DNA of 64,000 nt from Glebionis coronaria (GCA_025667525.1 CM046878.1:102935237-102999236); one strand, 5' to 3'; positions 11,101-21,622 are shown, counted from the stretch's first letter. Translations and numbers: made by a program. The notes: generated by a model not told the origin, from the sequence alone.

Positions 11101-11483
11101 CTCACAAGATTCTCATGGAAGATGACTTCAAACCCACAATCCAGAACCAAAGAAGGGTTAATCCTAAAATTCATGACGTCATCAAACAAGAGGTTATCAA
11201 ACTTCTAGATGCCGGCGTGATCTACCCTATTTCGGATTCGTCATGGGTGAGTCCCGTCCATTGTGTGCCCAAGAAGGGCGGAATAACCGTTGTTCCCAAT
11301 GAACACAACGAGTTGATTCCCACTCGTCTCGTTACTGGGTGGAGAGTTTGTATTGATTATCGCAAGCTCAATGATGCCACGAGAAAAGACCACTTTCCTC
11401 TTCCCTTCATGGATCAAATGCTCGAGCGTCTAGCTGGTAATGACTATTACTGCTTCTTAGACGGTTTCTCCGGGTATTTTTAA
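8142..11483 (+). CDS. AT1 gag-protease-RT N-terminal part
   Basis: This is the 1113-codon open part of the AT1 frame. It contains all of gag and protease and the RT fingers up to GFSGYF. RT motifs before the stop include WVSPVHCVPKKGG and VCIDYRKLND. The protease active site reads DLGAS, which is normal for Athila-type proteases although it departs from the commoner D-S/T-G. If transcribed, this portion could in principle still yield gag and protease. It stops before the RT catalytic box. Confidence 0.88.
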   Translation: MRTRSTSYQEPEPLDNLDMAGVQTNNNIPPPNNNNNNNNPPFNNMNNNNNNEHLPDNRPMIELLQAHVDGNTDPIVIPPIAANNFELKSGFIQMVSVQPFLGRTIDDPHDHIKRFLQLTNTVKFNGVPQEVIRLQLFPFSLEGQARHWLAKEPPQSILSWTDLETKFINYFFPPSRTTALRNEIINFEQKYDESFSESWDRFKDLLRKCPQHGFTKVHQINTFYNGLSMSDQDSLNSASGGNLLAKTSNAAWDIIENKSRVQTKSVRTNVASASTNDSDKRLDKITTLLESLVTHTVSNNNSNNAKNAQVNAVSQPCEICGGPHSYTTCTATQDYPAENVNAAYGTYTQPAYQAKPQGDRNLLSYRSNNYLSPPGFNSNNQNQQQNLNRPPQQQQTHTPYIPPHKQQQPPQRNTQVYQQPAYQPPAYTAPSNQTSASHQDIGTYMRTNDVIVDNLQQEVRNLKADLMKQGNDLRADMKNTMDSQTNGLRNMMASFFNGNQPSSSGTLPSNTVANPRGEMKAITTRSGKGTKEPELPIPPPVVVTKANESPAPIPHPSPSPISPPLPSTPPPPKDVSDPIIPKPSSSSNIPYPSRLRKEKLKSKDDIQVSNFLKMFKQLNFNISFAEALAHMPKYAKMFKDLLSDKEKLLDLANTQLNENCSAVLLRKLPIKLGDPGRFLIPCNFPGVENCMALADLGASINLMPLSVWKQLSLPELVPTKMTLELANRTVAYPVGIAEDVIVGVDKFTFPADFVVVDYEMDPRVPLIVGRPFLRTGRTLIDVEAGELIMRVGDDKVVFNMGKLSKQPYSYENVNCIDVLDEACEEHFKDACKNIPTSLPNVETVSSIDSSLSLFGESDFLWKDLEATLGDVKQDNDDSTATWDEDLSFIANLLREDNPSPPSPTIIAIETPTSNTPPVENPPDLELKELPPHLEYAFLEAEKKLPVIIAKDLQEEEKTRLIAVLKAHKKAIAWKISDIRGIDPNFCTHKILMEDDFKPTIQNQRRVNPKIHDVIKQEVIKLLDAGVIYPISDSSWVSPVHCVPKKGGITVVPNEHNELIPTRLVTGWRVCIDYRKLNDATRKDHFPLPFMDQMLERLAGNDYYCFLDGFSGYF

Positions 11484-13820
11484 ATTCCCATCGATCCCAA
11501 GGACCAAGAAAAGACCACATTCACTTGTCCCTATGGAACATTTGCTTACAAACGCATGCCTTTTGGTTTATGTAATGCTCCTGGGACATTCCAAAGGTGT
11601 ATGATGGCGATCTTCCATGACATGGTGGAAGACACTATGGAAGTATTCATGGATGATTTCTCGGTCTATGGCGATTCATTCTCTACGTGCCTTGCCAATT
11701 TGGAACGTATGCTCAAGCGGTGCGAAGACACTCGCCTAGTTCTGAATTGGGAAAAATGCCATTTTATGGTAAAAGAAGGCATCGTCCTAGGACACAAGAT
11801 CTCGAAAGCCGGTCTTGAAGTAGACCGTGCTAAAGTCGATGTTATCGCTAAGTTGCCTCCACCTTCAACCGTGAAGGGTGTGAGAAGTTTTCTGGGTCAT
11901 GCGGGCTTCTACCGTCGATTCATCAAAGATTTTTCTCACATCGCTCGCCCGATGACCCACCTCTTGGAAAAAGATACTCCTTTTATCTTCTCCAAAGAGT
12001 GTCTTGAAGCCTTTGACTCACTTAAGGATAAGCTTACTAAGGCACCCGTCTTGGTTACCCCTAATTGGGAGCTGCCCTTTGAGTTGATGTGCGATGCTAG
12101 CGATTTTGCTATTGGAGCGGTTCTTGGACAAAGAGTGAACAAACACTTCCAACCAATCCATTACGCTAGCAAGACAATGACTGGGGCACAATTGCATTAT
12201 ACGACAACCGAAAAAGAGCTTTTAGCTGTTGTCTATGCTTTTGAAAAGTTTCGCCCCTATCTTGTCCTTTCCACCACCATCGTGTATACCGATCATTCCG
12301 CGCTGAAGTACTTGTTGACAAAGCAAGATTCCAAACCAAGACTTCTTCGCTGGGTTTTGCTGCTCCAGGAATTTAAAATTGAAATTCGTGATAAGAAAGG
12401 AGCAGAAAACTTGGCCGCGGACCATCTTAGTAGACTTGAGGATCCTTACCAAGGGGATCATCCGACCAAAGAAATCAATGATTCTTTTCCCTTGGAGACC
12501 TTAATGTCTATAAACTCGACTGCTGACGAAACCCCGTGGTTTGCGGACATTGCAAACTACTTAGCAGGTGGAATCCTCGTTGACGGGTTAACATCCCAGC
12601 AAAAGAAGAAGTTCTTCAAAGACATAAAAACTTACTTCTGGGATGACCCATATCTTTTCAAACAATGTGCCGACTTGATTATTCGCCGATGTGTTGATGG
12701 ACCGGCAGCTTTCGAAATCCTTGATGCTTGCCACAAAGGACCCACTGGTGGTCACTTTGGTCCCAACTACACCGCCAAAAAAGTGTTTAATTCAGGATTT
12801 TATTGGCCCTCCATTTATCGTGACGCTCACGATATGGTTAAAAAATGTGATGCTTGCCAGAAACAAGGCACGATCACACATAAAGACGAGATGCCTCAGA
12901 ATTTCATTCAAGAGTGTGAAATTTTTGATGTTTGGGGTATCGACTTTATGGGGCCATTCCCTTCTTCTAAAGGAAACAAATACATCCTTGTAGCCGTTGA
13001 CTACGTTTCTAAGTGGGTTGAAGCCAAAGCTTTGCCTACTAATGACGCAAGGGTGGTTTGTAACTTTTTGAAAGCTCTTTTCGCTAGATTCGGTGTGCCT
13101 CGTGCCATTATTAGTGATCGTGGAACTCATTTCTGCAATGACCAATTTGCTAGAGTCATGGCCAAGTATGGTGTCAATCACCGTCTTTCCACCGCTTATC
13201 ATCCCCAAACTAATGGGCAAGCCGAGATATCCAATCGTGGATTGAAACGAATTTTGGAGCGTACTGTGGGAGAGCATCGTGCCGCGTGGGCCGATAAGTT
13301 AGATGATGCTCTGTGGGCTTTCCGTACTGCTTACAAGACCCCGATCGGTTGTACACCTTATCGTCTTGTGTACGGGAAAGCATGCCACCTTCCCATCGAG
13401 CTGGAGCATAAGGCGCACTGGGCCTTGAAGTGGGCTAACTTCGACATCAACAAAGCCGGTGATCATCGTAAGATTCAACTCAACGAGCTCAATGAACTAA
13501 GGAATGAAGCTTATGAGAACTCGCTGATCTACAAAGAAAAGACGAAGATCCTCCATGACGCAAAAATCAAGAACCGAGAGTTCCATGTTGGTGATCAAGT
13601 CTTACTTTTCAACTCTCGGTTGAAGATCTTCTCTGGCAAGTTGAAGAGCCGCTGGTCTGGTCCATTCACCGTCGCCAGCGTCTTTCCGTATGGGACCATT
13701 GAGCTTTCTCAGCCAAATGGGCCCAATTTCAAGGTGAATGGCCAGCGTCTGAAGCTGTACTTTGGTGAGGACATATCTCAGGAGATGATTCCATCCCTCA
13801 CCACGTTCCCCATGAACTGA
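11484..13820 (+). pseudogene. AT1 RT C-terminal part, RNase H and integrase
   Basis: The frame continues in phase after the stop. RT shows [16 protein letters not shown] and [10 protein letters not shown] with both catalytic aspartates. RNase H shows [16 protein letters not shown], the [11 protein letters not shown] block and [11 protein letters not shown]. Integrase has an HHCC finger ([12 protein letters not shown] ... CDACQKQG), a core with [24 protein letters not shown] and [12 protein letters not shown] (the D, D, E residues), and a C-terminal WSGPFTV module. Every key residue that I can check is present. No separate start codon context suggests independent translation. Confidence 0.9.
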
Positions 13821-13825
13821 ATTTG

Positions 13826-13884
13826 GGTCGAGTCAGGCTCGTGACTCGGTTATCAAAAATAAGCGCTCCTCGGGAGGCAGCCCG
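13826..13884 (+). promoter_or_regulatory. Conserved post-ORF motif of AT1
   Basis: Six bases after the pol stop lies a 59-bp block. It holds the inverted repeat CGAGTC/GACTCG around GGTCGAGTCAGGCTCGTGAC, then AAGCGCTCCTCGGGAGGC. AT2 (26830-26888) and AT3 (54158-54216) carry the same block at the same place relative to their last stop codon. I recall a similar GCGCT..GGGAGGCAACCC string in other plant Athila-like elements. Its role is unknown. Confidence 0.75.
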
Positions 13885-15676
13885 AGTATCTATCCTTTTA
13901 CGTTTTAACCTCCTAAGTGTACAGGGGCCTGCATAGGTGTTTGTATTTGTGTGGTGATGTGATTACAGGGATAAGTGCACTCTTGGAAACTTTGAACAAC
14001 CGTGCTCCCGTGTTATCCGAAATCCGGTTCTATCTCTCAACTATCGTGATTCAATTTTCTTCATACGTGATCAATGTCATAAGTGTAGGGGAGACTTCTC
14101 CCACATGCTTAAACATTGAGGACAATGTTTATCTTAAGTGTAGGGGGGACTTCTATCGAAGTTTTAAGTGGACTTTTTCATGAAAATGCCTTCATTTAAC
14201 CGGAAAATCATCTTTTTCAACATTTTTCAAATTTTTAATTAACTTTGGCCATTTAGTTGTAATTTTTAAATTTTTATCGTTGCTTTCATATGTATATATC
14301 CCGCAATAAAGTCAAAAATATTAATAAAGTGGTGTAACTAGTTTAGGAATCTTTGACATATTAGGCCCGTTGCGTTTATTTTGACTCAACCCGAATAGAC
14401 TTATCCAAGTTTATTCTAGCTAGTATCCTTAACCATATAGACCTTAATTGGTTTATTAGGCTAAGTGTCCACGAGTCTCATTACTTGAGATTTTAAATTG
14501 TGGAGGACGAGAAATGATAGAGTCAATTATAAGTCGGTGTTCTTGCGCAAGCTCACTTGGTGAAATTATTTGCCTATTCTCCCATCACTTGCTAATAATT
14601 TATCTGCAATAAGTAAGGTCTTACGATTTGAAAAGTTACTTAGCTTCTAGCCCAAGATCGTTTAAAAGTTGCTCGGTAATGACGAGAGTTCATAGCCAAG
14701 GCATAACTTATGAAGCGGGGCGCGAAGATTGGCGAGTCCGAAAAGGCCCTAACAAGGCATGAGGATTCAATTTTATTGCTGAAGATCCAAAGTGATGTGA
14801 AAAGCATTATTCCCTAAATCAATATGAAGGATCAAGGCTCACGACGAAAAGCAATCAACTCCCATAAAGATCATGGAGAAATCTATCCGAAAAGACCCTA
14901 ACAAGGTATGAGGATAAATAGATCCAAGTCCGAAAAGGAGGCGGATCGTTGTATCTCAAAATCCCAATTAGAGATTGAAGAAATAATCATGAAGTCGTGG
15001 TCAACAAAGTTGGAGTACCCCTCAAAAGTCTCCAAGTGAAGAAACTCTATTACGATGAGAAGACCATTATCTCAAGAACGTCTCTCAAGATATGAAGTAT
15101 GAAGTACATGCCAAGTATCGGCCCGAGAAAGGTCTCAAATCGCGAACCGAGTTATGCCAAGATATGAACTTTTTGATATCCCGAGAAGCAGTTTTAAGAG
15201 ATTTTGTCCTTTAGCTAACTATCGATCAAATCGTCCTACTTTGCTTTCAGCCCTAATAAACTATCGAAATAAGTCCAAAAATGCATCTTCATGATCATTC
15301 TAAGACAAAAATAAAATATAAGAGATACACCTAGGAATAAGGGAGTTTAAGCATTTAAGTAAGCCATGTGTGTGAGTGTTTGAATTACTAACTTATAATA
15401 ACAATGATCTCGTTTTTAAGCTTAGTTTGGGGAACGTGAAACTTGAGGGTGATAAATCTTCGCAGCACCGAAGCCCTAATGTAAGTCCTCGATCTCTTTA
15501 CAAGTTATTACCACATAAGTTATTTTCTATTCTCTTGTTTACATTAAAATTTTAATTTCTCTTAGTACTTTAAATTTTTGTTTAGAAGTATTTTAATAAG
15601 GCCAAGGTTAATTGATAATGAGAAAAGTGTAATTGTGCTTTGTCACTAAGCATTGCATGAGGGCATGGCAATGGTT
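13885..15676 (+). other. AT1 3' noncoding region
   Basis: About 1.8 kb without a convincing frame lies where other Athila elements may carry an envelope-like gene. It contains two internal polypurine-like tracts and a small hairpin (14081-14149). Blocks from about 14900 to 15460 are recognisably the same as the 3' noncoding regions of AT2 and AT3, down to the AACGAGATCATTG-type strings, so the sequence is under some constraint or was shared recently. Confidence 0.7.
14081..14149 (+). promoter_or_regulatory. Internal polypurine tracts and hairpin
   Basis: Two AAGTGTAGGGG(GG)A tracts (14081-14094 and 14136-14149) match the terminal polypurine tract, which reads AAGTGTAGGGGAAT at 15677-15690. 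Between them AACATTGAGGACAATGTT (14112-14129) is an inverted repeat with a six-base loop. AT2 and AT3 have the same three-part arrangement. A second plus-strand priming site is one possible role. Confidence 0.65.
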
Positions 15677-15690
15677 AAGTGTAGGGGAAT
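15677..15690 (+). promoter_or_regulatory. AT1 terminal polypurine tract
   Basis: AAGTGTAGGGGAAT directly abuts the 3' LTR start and is the expected primer for plus-strand DNA synthesis. Confidence 0.85.
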
Positions 15691-17402
15691 TGATAGGTGT
15701 GAAAACACCCATCCTTTTACCACTTAAATCGGGCTAAAACAAGACCAAAACACGTATTTAATATCATTTGTTTGGAATTATGCGTGGTTTTTGTGTTTAT
15801 TGTGTTTTCAGAGTCGACCGGGTGAATATTGAAGAAAACATGGGATTGCACGGGTTTTATCAAAGAAAAGGGCTCAAGACGAAGTCTATTGTCCAAAAGG
15901 TGCAAAAGATTTGAAGTCATTGTGCCTATTTGAAGATTTATCGAAGAATAGAGCCAAAGATGGAAGATTCATTTATGTCGAAGAACTCGAGTCTATTAAA
16001 CAAAAGATTATAAGACGAGTTGGAATTATTCCCCGACACTTCTCAAATCCAAGTCGGAAACGTTTATTTAAAGACACATGAAGACTTAAGAAGAAAGAAG
16101 AAAAAGATGCCCAAATCAAAGCCCAATCAAAAGCCCATCAACACCATACACACGCCTATATAAAGCCTTCACCTCACAAAATTTTCACACACTTAGTTTT
16201 AGCTAGTCTTTAGCTTTTCATTTTCTCTCTAGTTTTTAGAGAGAGAAAGTTCCACACTTTCTCTCACTAAACTTTTCTTTTGATTTCATCTTTTAAATTT
16301 AAGCTTTCTTGTACTTTTTATTTCATTAATCTTAATCAAGTTTATGCTTTTAAGTTCCTTAATCTTTTCCTACTTTTCTTGATTTGTCAAATCCTTGATC
16401 CGATTGTTGAAATCCATACGGTTGGGATTTTTGGACGTGTTCTTGACCCTTAGCTTAATCTTTCTTGTCCTTTTTAAGCTCTAGTACGTGATTAAGCCGT
16501 AAGCTTTCCATGCTTATCGGTTGATTGCTTGCCTATGCTTATTGATTTTCGGATTTCTTCAAAGTTTTAATCATTGAAAAGTCTTGTTTATTAAGTTTTA
16601 AAGTTTCTTGTTTTCAAAAGTTATCAAATTTAATCTTTTTGAAGTGTTTAGATTTCGAATCACCTGGCTTATTTCCTTTGCTTATTGAGTTTTTAAAGTT
16701 GCCACCATTTTCGGAACATAGCTACTTCCATCGCAATAGAGGGGTTTAACACATTCTGACGGTTCGTCTACTTGGTATCGCAATAACCCAAAAAGGGGTT
16801 TACTTTGCGATAGGGTATAAGTCCCCCTATTCCGATCTGGGATTGCGATCGCATATTGCGATCGCACATTCCGACGGGTTTAGGTCCCTTTTTTTAGTCG
16901 AAACTCTGGCCAATTTTCGTTTTCCACATTCCGATAGGCTGTCATTGCGACAACTTGATCTTGAACATTCCGATAAGTACCAAACATGGACATTCCGATG
17001 GTGATTGTTAGAAACATTCCGATAGTACCAAACATGGACATTCCAATGGTAGTCATGATTACATTCCGATGCTTTTGATTTTCTTATATTCCGATAGAAA
17101 TAATTTTAGTGTATTCCAATAGAACAAGTTTTTAAGCATTAATTCAATTAAGTTTTCAAAGTAATTTTCTAATCTTTCCTTTACGTTTTCAAGCACTCAA
17201 TCTTAACTTGTCAATTTAGTTAATCTTCCAAAGTTTTAAATTACTCAACGTCATTTACATTTAATTGTTATTAGTTTAAAAATAGATAAACAAACCAACT
17301 CCTTTTTAGTAACCAAGAACAAATCATTCCACTTAAGGCCGAGATCAATTCGAGAGGATATCGAGAGAACTAAAATTGAACCTAGCAAAATCTTTAGTAT
17401 TA
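15691..17402 (+). repeat. AT1 3' LTR (1712 bp)
   Basis: Same length and ends as the 5' LTR. By eye I count about seven substitutions, for example in the array at 17045 (CCAATGG for CCGATGG), and no length change. That is about 99.6% identity, which points to a recent insertion. Confidence 0.95.
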
Positions 17403-17407
17403 AGGGG
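17403..17407. repeat. AT1 target-site duplication, right
   Basis: AGGGG, identical to the five bases at 6214-6218. Confidence 0.9.
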
Positions 17408-19420
17408 ATGAAGGATAACGTGCAAGGTTAAATGCAATGTTACGATGCAAAATAATCTGGCATAGCTGACATTAATAGCATCTTAGCCATGATGCACGAG
17501 ACATACTAAAACATAGTACGTGAACAATTGTGAATGTGATACGTGAACAATTGTGAATGTGATACATGGAGATATGGTGAGTGTAAGCTAAGACCATATG
17601 GTGGCTGATGATACGTGCAACTTATTGTGAACATGATATAAGAAACGTGGAATGAACATGACATGTGAAACATATCGTGAACATGAGATGTCTGAGGAGG
17701 TAACATCAAACGGTACGAGGTGAGACGTGAGACGTGAAACATGACGCGAAGCGTCAGCCTGAAGATGAAAAGTTTATTAAACTAGAGTTTGGTCTCCCAA
17801 GCTTGCTGTAAACTTTCCAGAACAAAAGCAAAACTTAAATCGTAAGCTAGAATATGATCATGAACGGGAATAGTGTCGTGAACGTAAAAGCAAAAGCAAA
17901 ACGTGAAATTTAACAACGACGTGAATGTAATGATGAATGCGTACGTGAGTCTTCAATTAAACTAATAGTTGAGAAATTTCCCAATGATCTACGATCTCTG
18001 GCTGTGCAATGTATGATATTCTGCTAGCTGTGAAATCCCTACACATGAAAGGATTTTGTAGAGTTGGTCAAACGGTTGAAAACAATCCAGATAGCATCAT
18101 GCTTCTTCTGAGCTTGCGATAGTCTGGTAACAATTCCATGGAGGTATTGTCCCTTCTCTATTTCACTATTTCCAAGGGTGGAAATAACTCCTGACCTGTT
18201 GATGTTCTATCTTAACCTGTCGGTATGGCATATACTTAGATATGAACTTAACTGTATCTTGCTTCATAGAAACTGGATACATAGAAATTTGGAAAACTAA
18301 GAGTTTCTGTAGTTAGACTACTCTTGACATAGGAACCTCCGGATCACATTATTTAGTGTAGGGTTCTCCCTTTTTCGCGTAAGCGGTCATGGTAAGATTA
18401 ACCGCGAGAACCAATGTGATTCGGCGTGTTACTAAAACCAACCAGGGAAAATTTCAGAGTGAAATTTCTTTTGCCATAGAATTTGCAACATAGTGCAAAT
18501 ATGGTCTTCATATCCTTCTCTAGGCTTAGAGAAGATTGGATTTTAAATGGTAAAACAATAATGAATTCGTTAATGAGTTCTTGGGGAAACTCCATCCATC
18601 ATATCCATAATGCTATAGGAGCATTCATGAGACTAAACAAAATCATGAATTTAGCATGACCAAATCGTGTGCGAAAAGCAATCATGGAAATGTCCTGCTT
18701 CTTCACTCGCCACTGTTGTCAGCATGATTGTAAGTTATTCTTGGAGAAGTGCTTAGCACCCTGTAATCGATCGTATACGTCGTCAATACATGGAGGGAAT
18801 TAAGGGTCATGAATGGTGATTTTTTTACATCGACAGTGGTCGACACATAATCTCATGTTACCGTCCTTCTTCTCGATACATAACCAATGAACACCAGGGT
18901 GATGCACATGATGGATGAACCTTGTTCAGGCATCTCCGTAGCCGATCCTTCAACTCTTCTAGCTCAAGAAGGCCATGCGATGAAGAGCCTTGGAAACTGG
19001 TTCTGGCTCCCAAATCTGCTTGATGTTATATTCCACCTGGCAGATAGGAAGTATATCTGAAGGTTATTTTGAAATTTAATCTGGAAATTCTTGAAATCAT
19101 CAGCTAATTCTAGATAAAAGGAGTTTCAGAAGTCATGTCATAATGATAGCTAGAAAAATCTTCGCAACCATGGAATGACAATCACATGCTAGTAAAACAT
19201 AAATGACTAGTACAGATTTTCCTGATGGAAAACCATGCTGAATGTTCTCAGGAGCCTGAACATCGTTGTACATAATCTGATAAGAGTGGCGGTCTATCGC
19301 AGCATGGGTTGCTGTTCATAGTCCATAAACAAGAATCATATCTAACTCTCCTTTGTCTGAGGGAAGTGAGTTAGCTGATTGGATCTTATCGTCCTACTGG
19401 AATGAATGAGTTTGTACACA
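17408..19420 (-). pseudogene. TK2 decayed pol (integrase, RT, protease)
   Basis: No long frame remains, but stretches align by eye with TK1. The regions 17776-17830 and 18040-18280 match the TK1 integrase (for example CAATTCCATGGAGGTATTGT). The region 18590-18960 matches the RT palm, including the TTCTTGGAGAAGTGCTTAG segment. The region 19200-19420 matches the protease. Stops and indels occur throughout, so this is an old copy. It is the continuation of TK2 on the far side of AT1. Confidence 0.7.
17518..17563. repeat. 23-bp tandem duplication
   Basis: Two perfect adjacent copies of a 23-base unit starting ACGTGAACAATTGTGAATG at 17518-17540 and 17541-17563, inside the decayed TK2 pol. Confidence 0.85.
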
Positions 19421-21189
19421 TGGATGATACGAATGGCGTCTTTATGGTCATGGATATATGAAATATGAGACTAGAAATGAAAGTGACATGGTAATATATG
19501 AGGTAAAAACGTTACAGGTTCCTACTAAATGTGCTTCACCTGCCTCCCGTAGAACGAACATTGTGTGTTCAAACGTGAACAACACTCCGACGATGAGGTA
19601 AAAACGTGGCGGATCGGTTAGACTGCTAATCCTTTGTATTTCTGATCATGTCTATAACCGGAGATTCTAGCGTCATTGTCAGAGTATTTGCTGTCAGGGT
19701 AGTTTTCACTACCTCTTTGACCGTCAGTTAACAACGGTGAATATCATGACTGTGATTCATGTAACCCTCCAGCTAAGTGGCCGGCTGGTACTGGTTCCCA
19801 CTCACATGTTGGAAAAGACCACTGAATAATCATGCGACATACCATATGAAAAGGTAAGAGTATGGAATGAAACGGTGCATATGGTGGTTTAAATATAATT
19901 CTAGTCAGGTTGCTCTGATCTATCTCCTTCGTCCTTGTTTTATAAAATCTCCAAGCTAAGAGCGGTATCATATTTTAAATAACATTGGTGAGAGAGTGTT
20001 TTAGAAAATTGAAAATGGTCTAGTATCACACATGGTGTACGGTAACTGGAATACGTCTGGAGTATGGTACAAGAAGTAAACATGGAACATGGTATATGGA
20101 GTACATGGGATTCACATGAGATAATCGATACAGTATCAACCATCTGACATGATCAAGGAACACGTAATAGCCTAGCTAATTTAGCGTAGACATAATTCTA
20201 GTTGAATAAGAGGCACAAAACATGATTAAATAGTATCGAATGATTGCAAGCATGAAAACATGATCAATGAAAACCAACCATGGCTATCATGAGGACATGA
20301 TTAAATATACTCCATCCGTGTCTAGCATGAAATCGTAAAAAACATGAGGAACCATGATACAAAATTAACATAGAGGAGCCTGAAAACATCATCAGCATGA
20401 AAACAGAGTTAACCATGATATTATGACAACATAATCAACATAACCAAACGTAACAATAAATGAGAGTACATGAATAGTTATAACTGCGAGGAAATAAATT
20501 TTAAGAATCGATAGTGTGGACGACTATGAGTCGTTTCACAATGCAAAACAATGCAACATAAACGGTAAGTTTGACACAATATAACATGACCTAAACATAA
20601 AAGATGCATGAAATAATTTATAAATCATGAAACAGTTTATAAAGCATGAAACAGTTTAAATGCCTGGTTAATAAATATGATGATATGTACATGGGTGAAC
20701 GCTTGTGGGTCGGTTCACAAAACAAGAGGCAAGTATGGACGCCTATGGGTCGGTCCACTAAACAACAAAAGTTTCAATAAAAGCACATGCGACTAAATAG
20801 AGACAATCCTACACCAACCATTAATTAGTCATAATTCCTGCAACAATGAGATGAATGCATGAAATGAACACATGAAATGAAAATGAAATGACTGCATGAA
20901 ACCCAACTTGTCCAAACCTAACAGAAACATGCGACTAAGTATGAACTACTGTGATTCAGTTCATACTAGTCAACATTCACAAGAAACATCATGCATAAAA
21001 CAATGACATGTAACTAAGTATGGATGACGGTTGTTCAATCCATATTAGTAAACATTTCCGAAGAAAACATCATGGTTAAAACAACGAGGTTCTGAAAATA
21101 TCAATACGTGGAAATCAGACGTCGGCTTGGAAAGATCCTGGTGACTACCCACTAGTCACAGGTCAAGTTTTAGAGCCTACAGGTCGAAA
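19421..21189 (-). pseudogene. TK2 decayed gag and leader
   Basis: By position this 1.8-kb stretch should hold the gag and untranslated leader of TK2. I cannot recover a gag domain from any frame. The part from about 20660 to 21180 is similar to the TK3 leader at 32910-33230, including the phrase ACGCCTATGGGT repeated near each. I see nothing else in it. Confidence 0.5.
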
Positions 21190-21206
21190 CCTTGGTCCTA
21201 ATACCA
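21190..21206 (-). promoter_or_regulatory. TK2 primer-binding site (initiator Met type, mutated)
   Basis: On the minus strand TGGTATTAGGACCAAGG begins four bases inside the 5' LTR. TK3 keeps the less mutated TGGTATCAGAGCCAAGG, the expected complement of an initiator-Met tRNA 3' end. Confidence 0.75.
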
Positions 21207-21210
21207 TAAT

Positions 21211-21622
21211 TGTAACACCCCATTTTGATAAATGTAATATCACAGGGTAATTATGACGTGTCATCAAAGCATGCAAGATAATATGTCATAAACATACATG
21301 ACCAAAGGGATAACCGGAATCAAATATCGGTTCCCAAACATAAGCCCAAAACATAAATGAAATAAATGAATTAAAGGAAGACTAAACAAGCATAAATATA
21401 TGAAGGCAAGAGGAGAAGAAGTCTAAGGTAGCTCCCATCCTATTATACTTAATATTCGTATTCGTGAATTAAATATTATATTTAATATTTATCGTGCATT
21501 AATATAATACGTAATACTTGAAATTTAAATATTTGTGCCACGTGTTATGTATTATAAATGGAAAGTTTTACCTTATTCATATTTTCATGTAGTTACTGTT
21601 CATGGTATTTTAATACGGGTTT
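21211..21622 (-). repeat. TK2 5' LTR with large internal deletion
   Basis: The first roughly 230 bases match the start of the LTR at 3052, and from about 21443 the sequence jumps to the LTR end (match to about 5620-5805). About 2.3 kb of the LTR is missing. The last few bases (TACA) are also lost where it joins TK3 protease sequence at 21623. Confidence 0.8.

Larger units (their letters stand above)
8142..13820 (+). pseudogene. AT1 gag-pol polyprotein, one nonsense codon
   Basis: A single frame of 1893 codons, including the terminator, encodes the structural and enzymatic proteins of the element. Approximate residues: retrotransposon gag domain 100-260; CEICGGPHSYTTC finger (CX2CX3HX4C) at 317-329; proline-rich linker 540-580; protease with ADLGASINLMP near 690 and LIVGRPFL near 765; RT from about 960. 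RT continues after the break with MPFGLCNAP and the FMDD catalytic box, then RNase H, then integrase. The start is the ATG of MRTRS, shared with AT2 and AT3. The only defect I see is a TAA at 11481-11483 inside RT, without any frame change. The frame then runs intact to 13820, so the loss is recent. Confidence 0.92.
6219..17402 (+). mobile_element. AT1: near-complete Athila-like LTR retrotransposon
   Basis: This 11184-bp element has two 1712-bp LTRs that differ at about seven positions by eye, an Asp-tRNA-type primer site, one long gag-pol frame, a 1.9-kb 3' noncoding stretch and a terminal polypurine tract. A 5-bp duplication (AGGGG) flanks it. The DLGAS-type protease, the CX2CX3HX4C finger and the primer site place it in the Athila side of the Ty3/gypsy tree rather than the chromoviruses. 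The reading frame is broken by a single stop at 11481-11483. No envelope-like frame is present after pol. It is the youngest insertion in the window by LTR similarity. Confidence 0.95.
3052..21622 (-). mobile_element. TK2: decayed Tekay-like element hosting AT1
   Basis: The element is bounded by an LTR of 2757 bp at 3052-5808 (its 3' LTR) and a heavily deleted 5' LTR at 21211-21622. The two match closely where both exist. Next to the left LTR is a polypurine tract; next to the right one is an initiator-Met primer site. The interior is two pieces, 5809-6213 and 17408-21206, separated by AT1. The right end lacks the final few LTR bases, and I see no target duplication matching the left flank (tcatt at 3047-3051). 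It is inserted in, or fused to, related element sequence on both sides. Confidence 0.8.

Noticed and set aside
11481..11483. AT1 stop as programmed readthrough or frameshift between two polyproteins
   Set aside because: The stop lies inside a conserved RT block, not at a gag-pol or protease-RT boundary, and the frame does not change. A point mutation is the simpler reading.
13885..15676. Envelope-like gene after AT1 pol
   Set aside because: No frame longer than about 90 codons and no signal or transmembrane pattern. The stretch matches noncoding sequence of AT2 and AT3.
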